Assembly (NCBI RefSeq): GCF_021513255.1
Contig: NZ_CP090977.1
Coordinates: forward strand, 1,860,001-1,924,000
Direction: 5' to 3'
Source of the DNA: Planococcus sp. 107-1
Lineage (GTDB): Bacteria > Bacillota > Bacilli > Bacillales_A > Planococcaceae
DNA length: 64,000 nucleotides
Of the stretch, positions 1-8,226 are shown one piece after another; the stretch's first letter is position 1, and each line of letters begins with the position of its first letter. The position numbers were made by a program, and so were the translations under genes. The notes under the pieces are model-generated. The model did no database searches. It saw nothing but the letters and a program-made list of their open reading frames with translations, and had not been told where the DNA came from.

Positions 1-1
1 T

Positions 2-616
2 ACTGCCCATAAAGGTGAAATCATGGTCGTTGCCGGTCCAAACGGCAGTGGAAAATCTTCGTTATTAAAGGCATTATGCGGAATATACCCGCTTGATGCC
101 GGGAGCATCCAATCACCTGGAGTCGGATTTGTGCCGCAGTCCCCAGAGTATTTATTCTTAGAAAAAACCGTAGCGAAAGAACTGGCGTTTTCAGGCATTG
201 CAACTCCAGAAGAATTGGACGATTTGATGGACCGGCTGCGCTTGAAGGAAATCCAATACGACCATCCGTTTTCAGTCAGCCATGGTCAAAAACGCCGGGT
301 CGCAACTGGTGCGATGCTTGCCGACCGGCGCACGGTTGTTTTGATGGATGAACCGACTTCAGGCCAGGACGCAGCTGCGCTTCTAGAGTTGCATCGAATG
401 ATTGCTGAACGGTCAGACGAAGGCGCCACGTTCTTAATCGTCACGCACGATATGGAATTTGCAGCAAGTCTCGCCGATTCCCTCCTGCTGATAAAAGACG
501 GGAAAATGACCGGAAAATACCCTGCTTATGAAGTTTGGAAAAATACAGATTTGCTCGCTGAACACCATTTGCTTCCGCCGAAAGGAGTTGTACAGTTTGC
601 AAAATCTTTTGCATGA
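2..616 (+). CDS. ECF-type transporter ATP-binding protein, 5' end outside window
   Basis: ATP-hydrolysing subunit of an energy-coupling factor (ECF) vitamin or metal-ion importer, acting at the inner face of the membrane. The reading frame is open to the window edge, so the N-terminus lies upstream; the ATG at 23 is internal to the Walker A region. Visible motifs are Walker A (GPNGSGKSS), an unusual signature SVSHGQKRR, Walker B followed by DEPTSG, and the switch histidine in VTHD. The downstream gene overlaps its end and encodes the matching EcfT-like membrane subunit, which supports the ECF assignment. It could be the second half of a fused two-domain ATPase (YkoD type) or a stand-alone EcfA; the substrate cannot be read from this window. 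Confidence 0.85.
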   Translation, partial: TAHKGEIMVVAGPNGSGKSSLLKALCGIYPLDAGSIQSPGVGFVPQSPEYLFLEKTVAKELAFSGIATPEELDDLMDRLRLKEIQYDHPFSVSHGQKRRVATGAMLADRRTVVLMDEPTSGQDAAALLELHRMIAERSDEGATFLIVTHDMEFAASLADSLLLIKDGKMTGKYPAYEVWKNTDLLAEHHLLPPKGVVQFAKSFA

Positions 617-1349
617 CATGAACCCTTCGCTAAAATTTGTTTTGGTGACCCTTTCGATGTTCGCCATCGCTTTTTTCTTCAACCCTTGGACTCCGTTCTT
701 TTTCTGGGTCGGCGTACTGCTTATGCAAGTTTTCATGAGCATAGTGAACTGGAAAACCTGGTCTTTGTTTATGCTCCCTTTTGCTTTAGGTGCATTCGGC
801 TATTTATGGACGACCATCGTTTTTGCTGCTGATACAAGCGGCGAAGTCATCTGGTCATACTTAGGATTTCAAGTGACTGCTGATCAATTGGAAACTGCGC
901 TGTCGCTCGCTTTTCGTGTGATGGCCTTCTCTACCTTATCGCTGATGTTTGCTTTCACGACCGATCCTGTGAAATTCATCATGAGTTTGATGCAGCAGAT
1001 GAAGCTGTCACCCAAACTTGCGTATGGCGTTCTGGTTGGCTATCAATTCCTTCCGGTAATGAAGGACGAGTTCAACCAAATCCAGCAAGCTCATCGACTC
1101 CGCGGAGCTGAAGTCGAAAAAAATGCCTTGCGCCGTTTGCTAGGCATGCGGAAAGTCTTGATTCCGATGCTTGCCGGAGCTGTCCGCAATGCAGAGCGTT
1201 CCGCTTTTGCAATGGAAGCACGTGGTTTTACGGGTGAAGCAAGATCTGAATATTTCCAGGTGATTAAACTCCAAAAAGCGGATGCAGCTATGACGGCTAT
1301 TTTTGCTTTTCTATTAATTGTCAGTTGCTCTGCCGGGTTTTGGTTTTAA
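597..1349 (+). CDS. ECF transporter transmembrane subunit (EcfT family)
   Basis: Membrane coupling subunit that links two ABC ATPases to a substrate-binding S component. The protein is about 250 residues with several hydrophobic helices in the first half and the two short Ala-Arg-Gly-like coupling motifs typical of EcfT in the second half (AHRLRGAE and AMEARGFTG). I place the start at the TTG at 597, nine bases after AAAGGAG at 581-587; the ATG at 618 is the alternative. It overlaps the ATPase gene by 20 bases, implying translational coupling. A terminator follows at once, so this is the last gene of the operon. Confidence 0.82.
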   Translation: MQNLLHDMNPSLKFVLVTLSMFAIAFFFNPWTPFFFWVGVLLMQVFMSIVNWKTWSLFMLPFALGAFGYLWTTIVFAADTSGEVIWSYLGFQVTADQLETALSLAFRVMAFSTLSLMFAFTTDPVKFIMSLMQQMKLSPKLAYGVLVGYQFLPVMKDEFNQIQQAHRLRGAEVEKNALRRLLGMRKVLIPMLAGAVRNAERSAFAMEARGFTGEARSEYFQVIKLQKADAAMTAIFAFLLIVSCSAGFWF

Positions 1350-1353
1350 TTTT

Positions 1354-1388
1354 TTGAGGGCTTCTTTATTGAAGCTCTCTTTTTCTTG
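1354..1388 (+). terminator. Terminator after ecfT-like gene
   Basis: GAGGGCTTC (1356-1364) and GAAGCTCTC (1371-1379) form a nine-pair stem with one mismatch, followed by a T run. Confidence 0.75.
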
Positions 1389-1404
1389 TTGCGGATTTTG
1401 TTTT

Positions 1405-1531
1405 TTTATTAAATCCTTATGTAGTTTATTACAATTGATTTTGGAAAGCCATTTTTCGAAAAGAATTAGAAAAATTTGATGGCTGTTTGTTGTTTATTTA
1501 GTTGAATTCCTTATGTAATTTTCTACATTTG
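1405..1531. repeat. Two imperfect 23-bp direct repeats in AT-rich spacer
   Basis: CCTTATGTAGTTTATTACAA (start of the copy at 1415-1437) and CCTTATGTAATTTTCTACAT (start of the copy at 1509-1531) match at 19 of 23 positions, with looser similarity just upstream, and lie 94 bp apart. The spacer between convergent genes is otherwise AT-rich and shows no coding potential. The function is unknown; it may be a small duplication. Confidence 0.4.
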
Positions 1532-1537
1532 CACTCA

Positions 1538-1563
1538 AAAAACCGCCCATTATATTAATGGCG
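1538..1563 (-). terminator. Terminator overlapping the end of the GNAT gene
   Basis: On the minus strand CCGCCATTA pairs with TAATGGGCGG (one bulged G), followed by TTTTTT. The hairpin includes the stop codon of the GNAT gene. Confidence 0.6.
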
Positions 1564-2374
1564 GGCTTTTGAGTACGGCTCGCTGGTACATCAGTGAAAA
1601 GCCGTTCTTTTCCATACTGCGTGCTGATGAATTTCCCGGTTTGGTCGTTACCGTGATAAATTGACAGCCCGCCGCTTTTGCGAACCGGATGCGTTCTTCG
1701 ATTAAGCGATTTTGGTACCCTTTTCCCCTGTATGGTTTGATGGTAGCCGTTAAAAACAGTTCTGCCAGGTTTTCCTTGATGGCGACAGTGGCTCCCGCTA
1801 CATTCTCAGCCCCTTCTTTTAATAGAAAAGCTGTATTGCCTGGCACTTCCCAAAATGCGCGGACCGACTCCATTGCTTCTTCTGTAACTGTATGGTCCTG
1901 TGAAATGCCAAGGGCTACCGTCCATGCCCAATCGTAAGAATGGTAATCGTCCACTTTTAGGATTTCTGAAGTTGAATTTTGATCAAACCGCGCGGTTTCT
2001 TTCCAATTTGCCGTGTCCAATACCCAAACAGACAGAAAATGATCGAAGGTATAGCCCTTATTCTGCAGCAAGTGAATAAAAGCTTCATCGCTAAAAGGGG
2101 TAATTTCCAAGTGTAGATGTGCCGCTACATTTCGAGCGACAAGTTCCGCTTCCACGGATTCAAGATCCGGTCGTTGAACAGGTTCACCTAAACCGAACCC
2201 GAGGCCGTAGCAATAATCCGGTGTGTAAAAAATAACCCCTTTTCCTTCGGCAGTCTGATAATTCCCATTATAGAAGGAGGCATTTTGCCTTTGGATCTCC
2301 ATATACTGTTTTGTTCCGCCAATCTTTAATTCTTCTATCGCTTTTGCCAGTTGTAGATCATTAACGGCTGCCAT
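1550..2374 (-). CDS. GNAT-family N-acetyltransferase
   Basis: Predicted acetyl-CoA-dependent N-acetyltransferase of 274 residues, substrate unknown. The C-terminal half carries the GNAT core, with the acetyl-CoA pyrophosphate-binding loop seen as KPYRGKGYQ near residue 213, followed by an alpha helix and the usual late Asn and Ser positions (PGNSSARSMEKNGF). The N-terminal half is a second, more diverged GNAT-like fold, as in many two-domain bacterial GNATs. The ATG follows GGAGAGATGATGT. It is monocistronic between two terminators. Confidence 0.75.
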   Translation of the reverse strand: MAAVNDLQLAKAIEELKIGGTKQYMEIQRQNASFYNGNYQTAEGKGVIFYTPDYCYGLGFGLGEPVQRPDLESVEAELVARNVAAHLHLEITPFSDEAFIHLLQNKGYTFDHFLSVWVLDTANWKETARFDQNSTSEILKVDDYHSYDWAWTVALGISQDHTVTEEAMESVRAFWEVPGNTAFLLKEGAENVAGATVAIKENLAELFLTATIKPYRGKGYQNRLIEERIRFAKAAGCQFITVTTKPGNSSARSMEKNGFSLMYQRAVLKSPPLI

Positions 2375-2391
2375 ACATCATCTCTCCAATC

Positions 2392-2427
2392 AAAAAGGCA
2401 CTTGAATTGTTGAAACAATTCAAGTGC
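2392..2427 (-). terminator. Terminator of the Spo0M-like gene
   Basis: A perfect inverted repeat of 14 bases, GCACTTGAATTGTT (2398-2411) with AACAATTCAAGTGC (2414-2427), followed on the minus strand by CTTTTTG. Confidence 0.85.
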
Positions 2428-2440
2428 TCGTTTTAGTTTG

Positions 2441-2857
2441 CTATTCTTGCAGCCCATAAGTGATTTCATCTTCGTCTTGGGCATTGACGCCGTTCTTGAT
2501 ATGGACAACCGTCCGCAAGATCAATTTCGATTTTGGCATATCCAGTATCCAGCGTTCGTCCGGAACAATTTCAAATTGCTGCATGACGGTTTCTTTCGAT
2601 TTTACAGAGCCTGCAAACTCTAAGGTCTGCTTGGCGACTGTTTTTTCAATCATATCAAAATCGCTGTCTTCCCGGTAATCTTCAATCTGTTTCAATACAT
2701 TCAATTCAATAAAGTCAATATCTTGATCACTTTCGCCGCCAGTGAAATAGACAGTGCCATTCAATGTTTCGCCTTCATCTAGATGCGGCCTTTCAACTAC
2801 GGTTTCGATTTGCATCGACCCAATGCCGATAGAAGATAAAAATTGTTTGAAATTCAT
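2441..2857 (-). CDS. Short Spo0M-like (arrestin-fold) protein
   Basis: A 138-residue protein resembling the N-terminal arrestin-like domain of the sporulation-control protein Spo0M: an alternating beta pattern with the family phrases VVERPHLDEGETLNGTVYF and DFIELNVLKQIEDYRE. As I recall, B. subtilis Spo0M is about 258 residues, so the second arrestin domain is absent here. Nothing else in the window points to sporulation, so a general stress or cell-envelope role is more likely; that is inference. The start follows GGGGGTTTCC-type spacing from a GGGGG stretch. It is followed by a strong terminator. Confidence 0.7.
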   Translation of the reverse strand: MNFKQFLSSIGIGSMQIETVVERPHLDEGETLNGTVYFTGGESDQDIDFIELNVLKQIEDYREDSDFDMIEKTVAKQTLEFAGSVKSKETVMQQFEIVPDERWILDMPKSKLILRTVVHIKNGVNAQDEDEITYGLQE

Positions 2858-2918
2858 ACATGGAAACCCCCAACTCTTAATAATCTTTCTATACCACTGC
2901 CGTTAATTTCTCAAACTG

Positions 2919-4106
2919 TTAGTGCAACTCGGTGTAATCGTATTTATTTTCAAGAGCCGGTTCATGACGATTGTACCGCCGTTTGAATAATTTATAAAGA
3001 TGCGATACCAATACGCGCACCAAGGCATACATCGGTATCCCTAAAATAACGCCGGCGATGCCGAACAAAGAACCTGCTGTCAGCAAAACAAAAATAATCG
3101 TCACCGGGTGGATAAACATCGTTTTGCCCATGACTTGCGGCGATATCAAATTGCCTTCCACCAGCTGGACCACTGTCCAAACGATCGCAAGCTTCACGAG
3201 CATGAACGGTGAAGTGACTAATGCGATTATCGCTGCAGGCGTAATGGCGATTGCCGGCCCAAGATACGGAACCACACTCGTGACCATTGCGAGAACCCCG
3301 AGCAGCAACGCATAATCCATGCCGATGATAAGGAATCCGATATAGATCATGACTCCGATGCAGAAGGCTACAATGATTTGGCCTTGTATATATGCGCCAA
3401 GCTGTTTGTCCGCTTCCGACAGCACTTCACGTGTGTCTTGGCGCAAACGAGGAGGCAATAGCTTCACAAAATACTCCGGGAGCTTTTCTCCATCTTTCAG
3501 GAGGTAAAAAAGAATAAATGGAACAATCACGACGGATAAAATGACGGAAGTAATCGTCGAGATCAGTCCTGTTACGCCGGAAATAATGCTCGTTACGGTA
3601 TTCTGCAGCGTATCTGTAATATTCCCCGGCAAAGTCGCCACCAATTCCTCAATATCAAAGCTCGATCCCATATAATAATCGCCTATGTAAGATGTACGTA
3701 AAAAGGCATCCAAATCCGTTAAAAGCTGCATGAAGTAATTCGGAAATTCCATGATCAAGTTTTGGAATTGAGTCTTCAAAAATGGAAATACCAATACGAC
3801 CAATAAGGTAATGAGCCCGATGAGCCCAAGGAAAATAATCAAAATCCCCCAGATGCGCGGTATTTTAAACCCTTCCAGCAGCCGCAGAATCGGGCGCAGA
3901 AGATAATACAGGATCAGCGCCAGCACGACCGGCAGCACGACGGTTTTCATGAAGACGCTTAAAGGGTTGAAAATGAAAGAGACTTCCCGGAAGATAAAAA
4001 TCACCAATCCGAGAAGTACAAGGGCAATCAAAGTGAAAAGCGTATTCGTTCCACCTAGAAAGCGAATAAAATTCGTCGAAAAAAAAGATTGTTTTTCCGG
4101 TTCCAT
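2919..4106 (-). CDS. AI-2E family transporter (YtvI/YueF-like permease)
   Basis: Polytopic membrane protein of about 395 residues with some eight hydrophobic helices, including the family region GVMIYIGFLIIGMDYALLLG and the C-terminal QVMGKTMFIHPVTIIFVLL. Members of this family export small molecules or ions; the name comes from the E. coli AI-2 exporter, but substrates differ widely. I prefer the ATG at 4106 over the GTG at 4112, because TAGGAG lies directly against the GTG and five bases from the ATG. The C-terminus is a basic cytoplasmic tail. Confidence 0.8.
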   Translation of the reverse strand: MEPEKQSFFSTNFIRFLGGTNTLFTLIALVLLGLVIFIFREVSFIFNPLSVFMKTVVLPVVLALILYYLLRPILRLLEGFKIPRIWGILIIFLGLIGLITLLVVLVFPFLKTQFQNLIMEFPNYFMQLLTDLDAFLRTSYIGDYYMGSSFDIEELVATLPGNITDTLQNTVTSIISGVTGLISTITSVILSVVIVPFILFYLLKDGEKLPEYFVKLLPPRLRQDTREVLSEADKQLGAYIQGQIIVAFCIGVMIYIGFLIIGMDYALLLGVLAMVTSVVPYLGPAIAITPAAIIALVTSPFMLVKLAIVWTVVQLVEGNLISPQVMGKTMFIHPVTIIFVLLTAGSLFGIAGVILGIPMYALVRVLVSHLYKLFKRRYNRHEPALENKYDYTELH

Positions 4107-4166
4107 TCCCACTCCTACTTTCTGAAATATTTCTCTATCTATCAGTTTAACATATTGTCAGACTAT

Positions 4167-5114
4167 TCATTTCAGAGTTTGTGATAAAAATTCGGACAAA
4201 GCTTGTCTGTTCTTTTCCATATCAAGTTCCAATACAGAACCTGCATGTGAATAAGAACCGTAGCTATAGCCATCTTTTACGGGAATGGTCAGGCGATCCA
4301 AATCGCTGCCGCCGTTCAACGCAAGCTGCATCGCTAATTTCACTTGGTCCGTTGAGGGAATGTCCGTCTGGATATAGCCTTGGACCGCTCCTGCAAGTTT
4401 CGGGTATTTCGGAATTCCTGACACGCTGATCAATTCTTCTTTCATCGCTGACAGCACTTGCTGCTGGCGGCGCACACGGCCAAAGTCGCCTTCATTATCC
4501 GCACGGAAACGGGCATAGCCGAGTAGTTCCTTGCCGTTCAAATTATGTGTGCCTTTCGTTAAGGTAACACCGATTTTTTCGGACATGTCTTTTTCCACTT
4601 CGATTTCTACACCATCCGGCGCTGCAATATCAACGAGTTGTTCGAAGTTTTTAAAGTCGATCAATGCATAATGCTGAATTTCAATGCCGAACATGCCGCG
4701 AAGTGTATCAGCCAGCAAATCTACCCCGCCTAAATAATAAGCGGTATTCAGCTTATACGACTGGTAGCCCGGAATGTCTGCATAGATGTCACGCATGAAC
4801 GAAGTCAACTTCACTTCATCGGTCTTTTTATCATGCGTCATGAGCATCATGGTATCGGTACGCGATTTTTCTTCTCCGCGTGTATCGATGCCCAGCACCA
4901 AAACATTCTCAAACTCATCATTTTCCGGATCGCCATTGAATGTAACTGGAATTTGCTCTGTATTTTCAGCTAGCTTGCTGCCGTTTTGAAATTGGATAAA
5001 CACATAAGCCCCTATCGCTAGAATTGCAATGAATACTAATAGGAGGAGTCCACGGAGGCGGAATCGTTTTTTCTTGCGCCGGCCTCTCCTGGCTTGTTGG
5101 CGTTCTTCTTCCAT
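4167..5114 (-). CDS. LytR-CpsA-Psr (LCP) family cell-wall ligase
   Basis: Probable enzyme attaching teichoic acid or other anionic polymers to peptidoglycan on the outer face of the membrane. The protein of 315 residues begins with a very basic cytoplasmic segment (QARRGRRKKKRFRLRG), then one transmembrane helix near residues 22-42, then the extracellular LCP domain. LCP signatures are seen as LGIDTRG, SRTDTMML, SFMRDIYADIPG, and the C-terminal ARFRADNEGDFGRVRRQQQV; the conserved Arg and Asp residues bind the polyprenyl-pyrophosphate substrate. AAGGAAC precedes the ATG. It stands alone, divergent from msrA. Confidence 0.88.
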   Translation of the reverse strand: MEEERQQARRGRRKKKRFRLRGLLLLVFIAILAIGAYVFIQFQNGSKLAENTEQIPVTFNGDPENDEFENVLVLGIDTRGEEKSRTDTMMLMTHDKKTDEVKLTSFMRDIYADIPGYQSYKLNTAYYLGGVDLLADTLRGMFGIEIQHYALIDFKNFEQLVDIAAPDGVEIEVEKDMSEKIGVTLTKGTHNLNGKELLGYARFRADNEGDFGRVRRQQQVLSAMKEELISVSGIPKYPKLAGAVQGYIQTDIPSTDQVKLAMQLALNGGSDLDRLTIPVKDGYSYGSYSHAGSVLELDMEKNRQALSEFLSQTLK

Positions 5115-5295
5115 AATCTACACGTTCCTTTCTAAATCGTACCTTACATGAGACGCCTAACCTGTTAAATAGGTTTCTGTTTCATTAGTATAAACATATT
5201 TATTGTGCGGAAACAGTGGGAGTGTTAAGATTTTTTCATATTCACTGCTTGGATTTGAAGAAATTCATCCCGATGCAACGAGAGGAGAAAACGAT

Positions 5296-5832
5296 ATGAC
5301 AGAAAAAGCGACATTTGCAGGCGGGTGCTTTTGGTGCATGGTCAAGCCATTCGACCAGTTCGACGGCATCGAAAGCGTCATTTCCGGATATAGTGGAGGG
5401 CATGTTGAAAACCCTACATATGAACAAGTGAAGTCTGGAACTACCGGACATTTAGAGGTTGTAGAAATCACTTTCCAACCCGAGATCTTTTCCTATGAAC
5501 AGCTGCTTGAGATTTTCTGGCAGCAAATCGATCCAACCGACAATGAAGGGCAATTCCAGGACCGGGGTCCGTCCTACCGTCCGGCTATTTTTGTCCACAA
5601 TGAAAAACAGCGCGAATTGGCTGAAAAGACAAAACGCGAGCTTGATGAAAGCGGCCGATTCAAGAAACCCGTCGTCACAGAAATCCTCGATGCGGTTCCG
5701 TTTTATGCAGCTGAAGATTACCACCAAGATTTCTACAAAAAAAATCCCGACCATTATACGGAAGACCGCAAACAATCCGGGCGCGACGAATTCCTGGATG
5801 CTGTCTGGGAGCAAGACAAAGTGAATCAGTAA
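5296..5832 (+). CDS. msrA: Peptide-methionine (S)-S-oxide reductase MsrA, copy 1
   Basis: Reduces the S form of methionine sulfoxide in proteins and free methionine, using thioredoxin-type reductants, in the cytoplasm. It has 178 residues with the active-site motif GGCFWC near residue 10, the substrate pocket region [13 protein letters not shown], and the family phrase AEDYHQDF. The ATG at 5296 is chosen because AGAGGAG lies eight bases upstream; in-frame upstream codons are not conserved. A second msrA paralogue lies at 31606-32136 and is paired with msrB, while this copy is alone. The C-terminus lacks obvious resolving cysteines: only the two Cys of GCFWC are present. Confidence 0.95.
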   Translation: MTEKATFAGGCFWCMVKPFDQFDGIESVISGYSGGHVENPTYEQVKSGTTGHLEVVEITFQPEIFSYEQLLEIFWQQIDPTDNEGQFQDRGPSYRPAIFVHNEKQRELAEKTKRELDESGRFKKPVVTEILDAVPFYAAEDYHQDFYKKNPDHYTEDRKQSGRDEFLDAVWEQDKVNQ

Positions 5833-5837
5833 TAAGA

Positions 5838-5876
5838 AACGAGCTGTTCCTCATCGGAACAGCTCGTTTTCTTGTT
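5838..5876. terminator. Bidirectional terminator between msrA and the HAD gene
   Basis: AACGAGCTGTTCC (5838-5850) and GGAACAGCTCGTT (5856-5868) form a perfect 13-bp stem with a T run on the plus strand. The convergent arrangement suggests that it serves both genes. Confidence 0.85.
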
Positions 5877-5890
5877 TCTTCTATATCGTA

Positions 5891-6589
5891 TTAGTTGTTA
5901 AGCCCTTTGACGATTTCTTCCACTTCCAATAAGGAATGGACTTCGTAGGTCGGTTTTATCCCGGTTTCATTATTATTATGGTATGGGTTAAACCAGCAGG
6001 TCGCAATTCCGTAATTATTGCCGCCGCGGATGTCTGAAGAAAGGGAATCTCCGACAATCAATGCTTTCTCTTTCTCCGCCCCTTCCAGTTTTCCAAACGC
6101 ATAGTCAAAAATTCCAGGATGCGGTTTCTGGAATCCGGTTTCTTCCGAGACGATGATTTGTTCAAAAAGATCGGCAAGCGGTGAGTTTTGAAGCCTCATC
6201 TTCTGTACTTGGCCAAATCCGTTAGTGATGATGGCGAGTCGGCAGCCTTCAAGTGATTGGCATAACTCTACCGCGCCTTCAATGAGATGCGTTTCGTTGC
6301 CAAGATGCGTTAAATACGATTGGCTGAAAAGCTTCGGATCAACAGTCAATTCGTGGTGTGCAAATAGACGCTGAAACCGCTCGACTCCAAGTTCCGGCAA
6401 CGTAAGCGTTCCTTCTTCGAGATCTTCCCATAATACATTGCTGATTTCCCTGTAGCTGGAATGGTAATCTGCGAAGCCAGTCGGCATTTTATAATCCATA
6501 AAAGTATTATGTAAAGCTGCTTTTTCAGTGGCCGGAAAATCGAGCAATGTATCGTCAATATCAAATAAAACTAATTCATATTTCATCAT
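5891..6589 (-). CDS. YjjG-type pyrimidine 5'-nucleotidase / HAD hydrolase
   Basis: HAD-superfamily phosphatase of 232 residues, closest in pattern to the YjjG/YfnB house-cleaning nucleotidases that act on non-canonical pyrimidine nucleotides. Motif I is FDIDDTLLDF (nucleophile Asp near residue 10), motif II is IITNGFG, motif III is the Lys in FQKPHPGIFDYAF, and motif IV is IVGDSLSSDIRGG. Two ATG codons in a row (6589, 6586) lie 6 and 9 bases after AAAGGAG. It lies 21 bases downstream of the start side of the MFS gene and may be cotranscribed with it. Confidence 0.82.
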   Translation of the reverse strand: MMKYELVLFDIDDTLLDFPATEKAALHNTFMDYKMPTGFADYHSSYREISNVLWEDLEEGTLTLPELGVERFQRLFAHHELTVDPKLFSQSYLTHLGNETHLIEGAVELCQSLEGCRLAIITNGFGQVQKMRLQNSPLADLFEQIIVSEETGFQKPHPGIFDYAFGKLEGAEKEKALIVGDSLSSDIRGGNNYGIATCWFNPYHNNNETGIKPTYEVHSLLEVEEIVKGLNN

Positions 6590-6610
6590 CTATTTCTCCT
6601 TTATGCGGAT

Positions 6611-7795
6611 TCAAGTTGTTCGTTCTTTTTTTCTCTTGCTTAAAAGAATGGCTAATACAGCGAGCAGCACAATATAGCTCATAAAGAGAATTAAAGTAAG
6701 GTCATGGCTGCCGAACCGGTCATAAAAGAAGCCTACCGAGAACGGCATGATGCTGGAAATGACATATCCTCCCCCTTGGATCATCGAGGTCCAGCTGTTT
6801 ACATCATCAGCCCGCTCGTTTTCATCAAGGGGCATCAGTAAAGCGATTGGGAACAAGCCGCCCAAAGTGAAACCGAGGCAGATGGCCGCAAGCCAAACAA
6901 GCGCCAGATTATCCATCATCAACAATCCAATGCCTGCCGCTCCAAAAAGCAAGCTGACAATGGTCCAAAATAAACGGCTCGGAAATTTCGCTAAAAGAGC
7001 TGGAATCGATAAATTCCCAACCAATTGAACTGAAGTCATGACAGTGAGAACGGCACTCGCGGCCAATACCGTCATCCCTTTTTCAATGAGTATCGGTGCA
7101 AGCCAAGTGATCATCGAGAAAAACAAAGCCGATTGAAGCCCGAAAAAGACCAGCATATACCAGGCGCGCCGATTTTTCCACGGAGAATTTCCTGGCCCCA
7201 CCGTTAAATCGTGTTCCAATCCTTCGTTTTTCGGTTCATTGACCCGGAACCAAAGTATTAAAGCGATTACCGCCAGAGCTCCCCAGCTTGCAAGCGCAAA
7301 TGGCCAATTGACCCACGTGTAGAATACGCCCGTAAAACCGGTCGATAATGTAGCACCAAGCCCTAATCCGAAAGAGTAGACGCCGATCAAAGCCGTTGTT
7401 TTCGTCGGGAAATTCCGCTTGATCATCGCAGAAATTAAAGGGCTAATGATGGCGATCGACAATCCGATGAAAAAGGAACTCATCAAAAGCACCGCAAATG
7501 ACGGAACAAGTCCGCGCACAAACGTCAAAGCTCCGATGACCACGACCAAAAATGCCACTGAGCGCTTCATGCCGAATTTCCGGTTGAAGACAACTGCGAG
7601 CGGCGCGAACAAGCCCATGCAAAATACCGGAATAGATGTCAGCAAACTGACTTGGGTATTGTTTAGCCCTAAATCCACTCGGATAATTTCAAGCAGCGGG
7701 CCGACAGATGAAATGGCCGGCCTCAAATTCAACGACACAAAAAAGATGGCCATCACCATCAAGCCAAGCGCCGATTTCTTCTGTAAAGCGGTCAT
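6611..7795 (-). CDS. MFS transporter, CynX/NimT (YycB-like) family
   Basis: Major facilitator with 12 predicted transmembrane helices and about 394 residues. The N-terminal phrase NLRPAISSVGPLLEIIR is characteristic of the cyanate/nitroimidazole CynX-NimT group. The true start is the ATG at 7795, nine bases after AAAGGGG; the longer in-frame extension to 7912 lacks a ribosome binding site and would put polar sequence before helix 1. The last 20 bases separate it from the downstream HAD gene. The substrate is unknown; members export or import small organic anions or drugs. Confidence 0.8.
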   Translation of the reverse strand: MTALQKKSALGLMVMAIFFVSLNLRPAISSVGPLLEIIRVDLGLNNTQVSLLTSIPVFCMGLFAPLAVVFNRKFGMKRSVAFLVVVIGALTFVRGLVPSFAVLLMSSFFIGLSIAIISPLISAMIKRNFPTKTTALIGVYSFGLGLGATLSTGFTGVFYTWVNWPFALASWGALAVIALILWFRVNEPKNEGLEHDLTVGPGNSPWKNRRAWYMLVFFGLQSALFFSMITWLAPILIEKGMTVLAASAVLTVMTSVQLVGNLSIPALLAKFPSRLFWTIVSLLFGAAGIGLLMMDNLALVWLAAICLGFTLGGLFPIALLMPLDENERADDVNSWTSMIQGGGYVISSIMPFSVGFFYDRFGSHDLTLILFMSYIVLLAVLAILLSKRKKERTT

Positions 7796-7884
7796 AATGT
7801 TATTCCCCTTTCTTTTAGGGTATATACAAACTTGTGTTCCCCGCAAGAATTTATTAAAATGAAGGTTGAAAGGCGGGTCAACCA

Positions 7885-8118
7885 ATGAAACTCGTAAACT
7901 GGAGTTACGCAAAAAGATATAATATCAAAGCGATATTCGATGAATTTCCACACGTAGTTGTGCTATTCCGGCAAATTGGCGGCTATTATTTCATCTTTTC
8001 GATGAAAGGCCTGACAAAAGAACATATTCCAGAACGCAAAGATTATGTGAAGATGGAGTATTTGCTGAACAAAGATCTCGGATTGCTTGATGCCTATAAA
8101 TTACGCAAATACAAATAA
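7885..8118 (+). CDS. Conserved-looking small protein of unknown function (77 aa)
   Basis: I do not recognise this protein. It is 77 residues, soluble, mixed charge and rich in aromatic residues, with a possible small beta-rich fold (VVVLFRQIGGYYFIFSMKG) followed by a charged helix. An AAAGGCGGG stretch precedes the ATG at reasonable distance. It is divergent from the MFS gene and upstream of the ABC-F gene, from which it is separated by a promoter. Codon use matches its neighbours, which supports a real gene. Confidence 0.55.
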   Translation: MKLVNWSYAKRYNIKAIFDEFPHVVVLFRQIGGYYFIFSMKGLTKEHIPERKDYVKMEYLLNKDLGLLDAYKLRKYK

Positions 8119-8184
8119 ATCATGCAGACTGCTTTAAGTTTATCCCAGACCGCAAGTGATTGCTATCGATTTTAATGCGATTCA

Positions 8185-8193
8185 TGGTATACT
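8185..8193 (+). promoter_or_regulatory. Extended -10 promoter of the ABC-F gene
   Basis: TGGTATACT is an extended -10 element (TGn plus TATACT at 8188-8193). No good -35 is seen 17 bases upstream. The start codon lies about 33 bases downstream, after AGGAGGT. Confidence 0.6.
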
Positions 8194-8226
8194 CTTCTTA
8201 TTGTGAAATTTAGGAGGTACGTTTAA

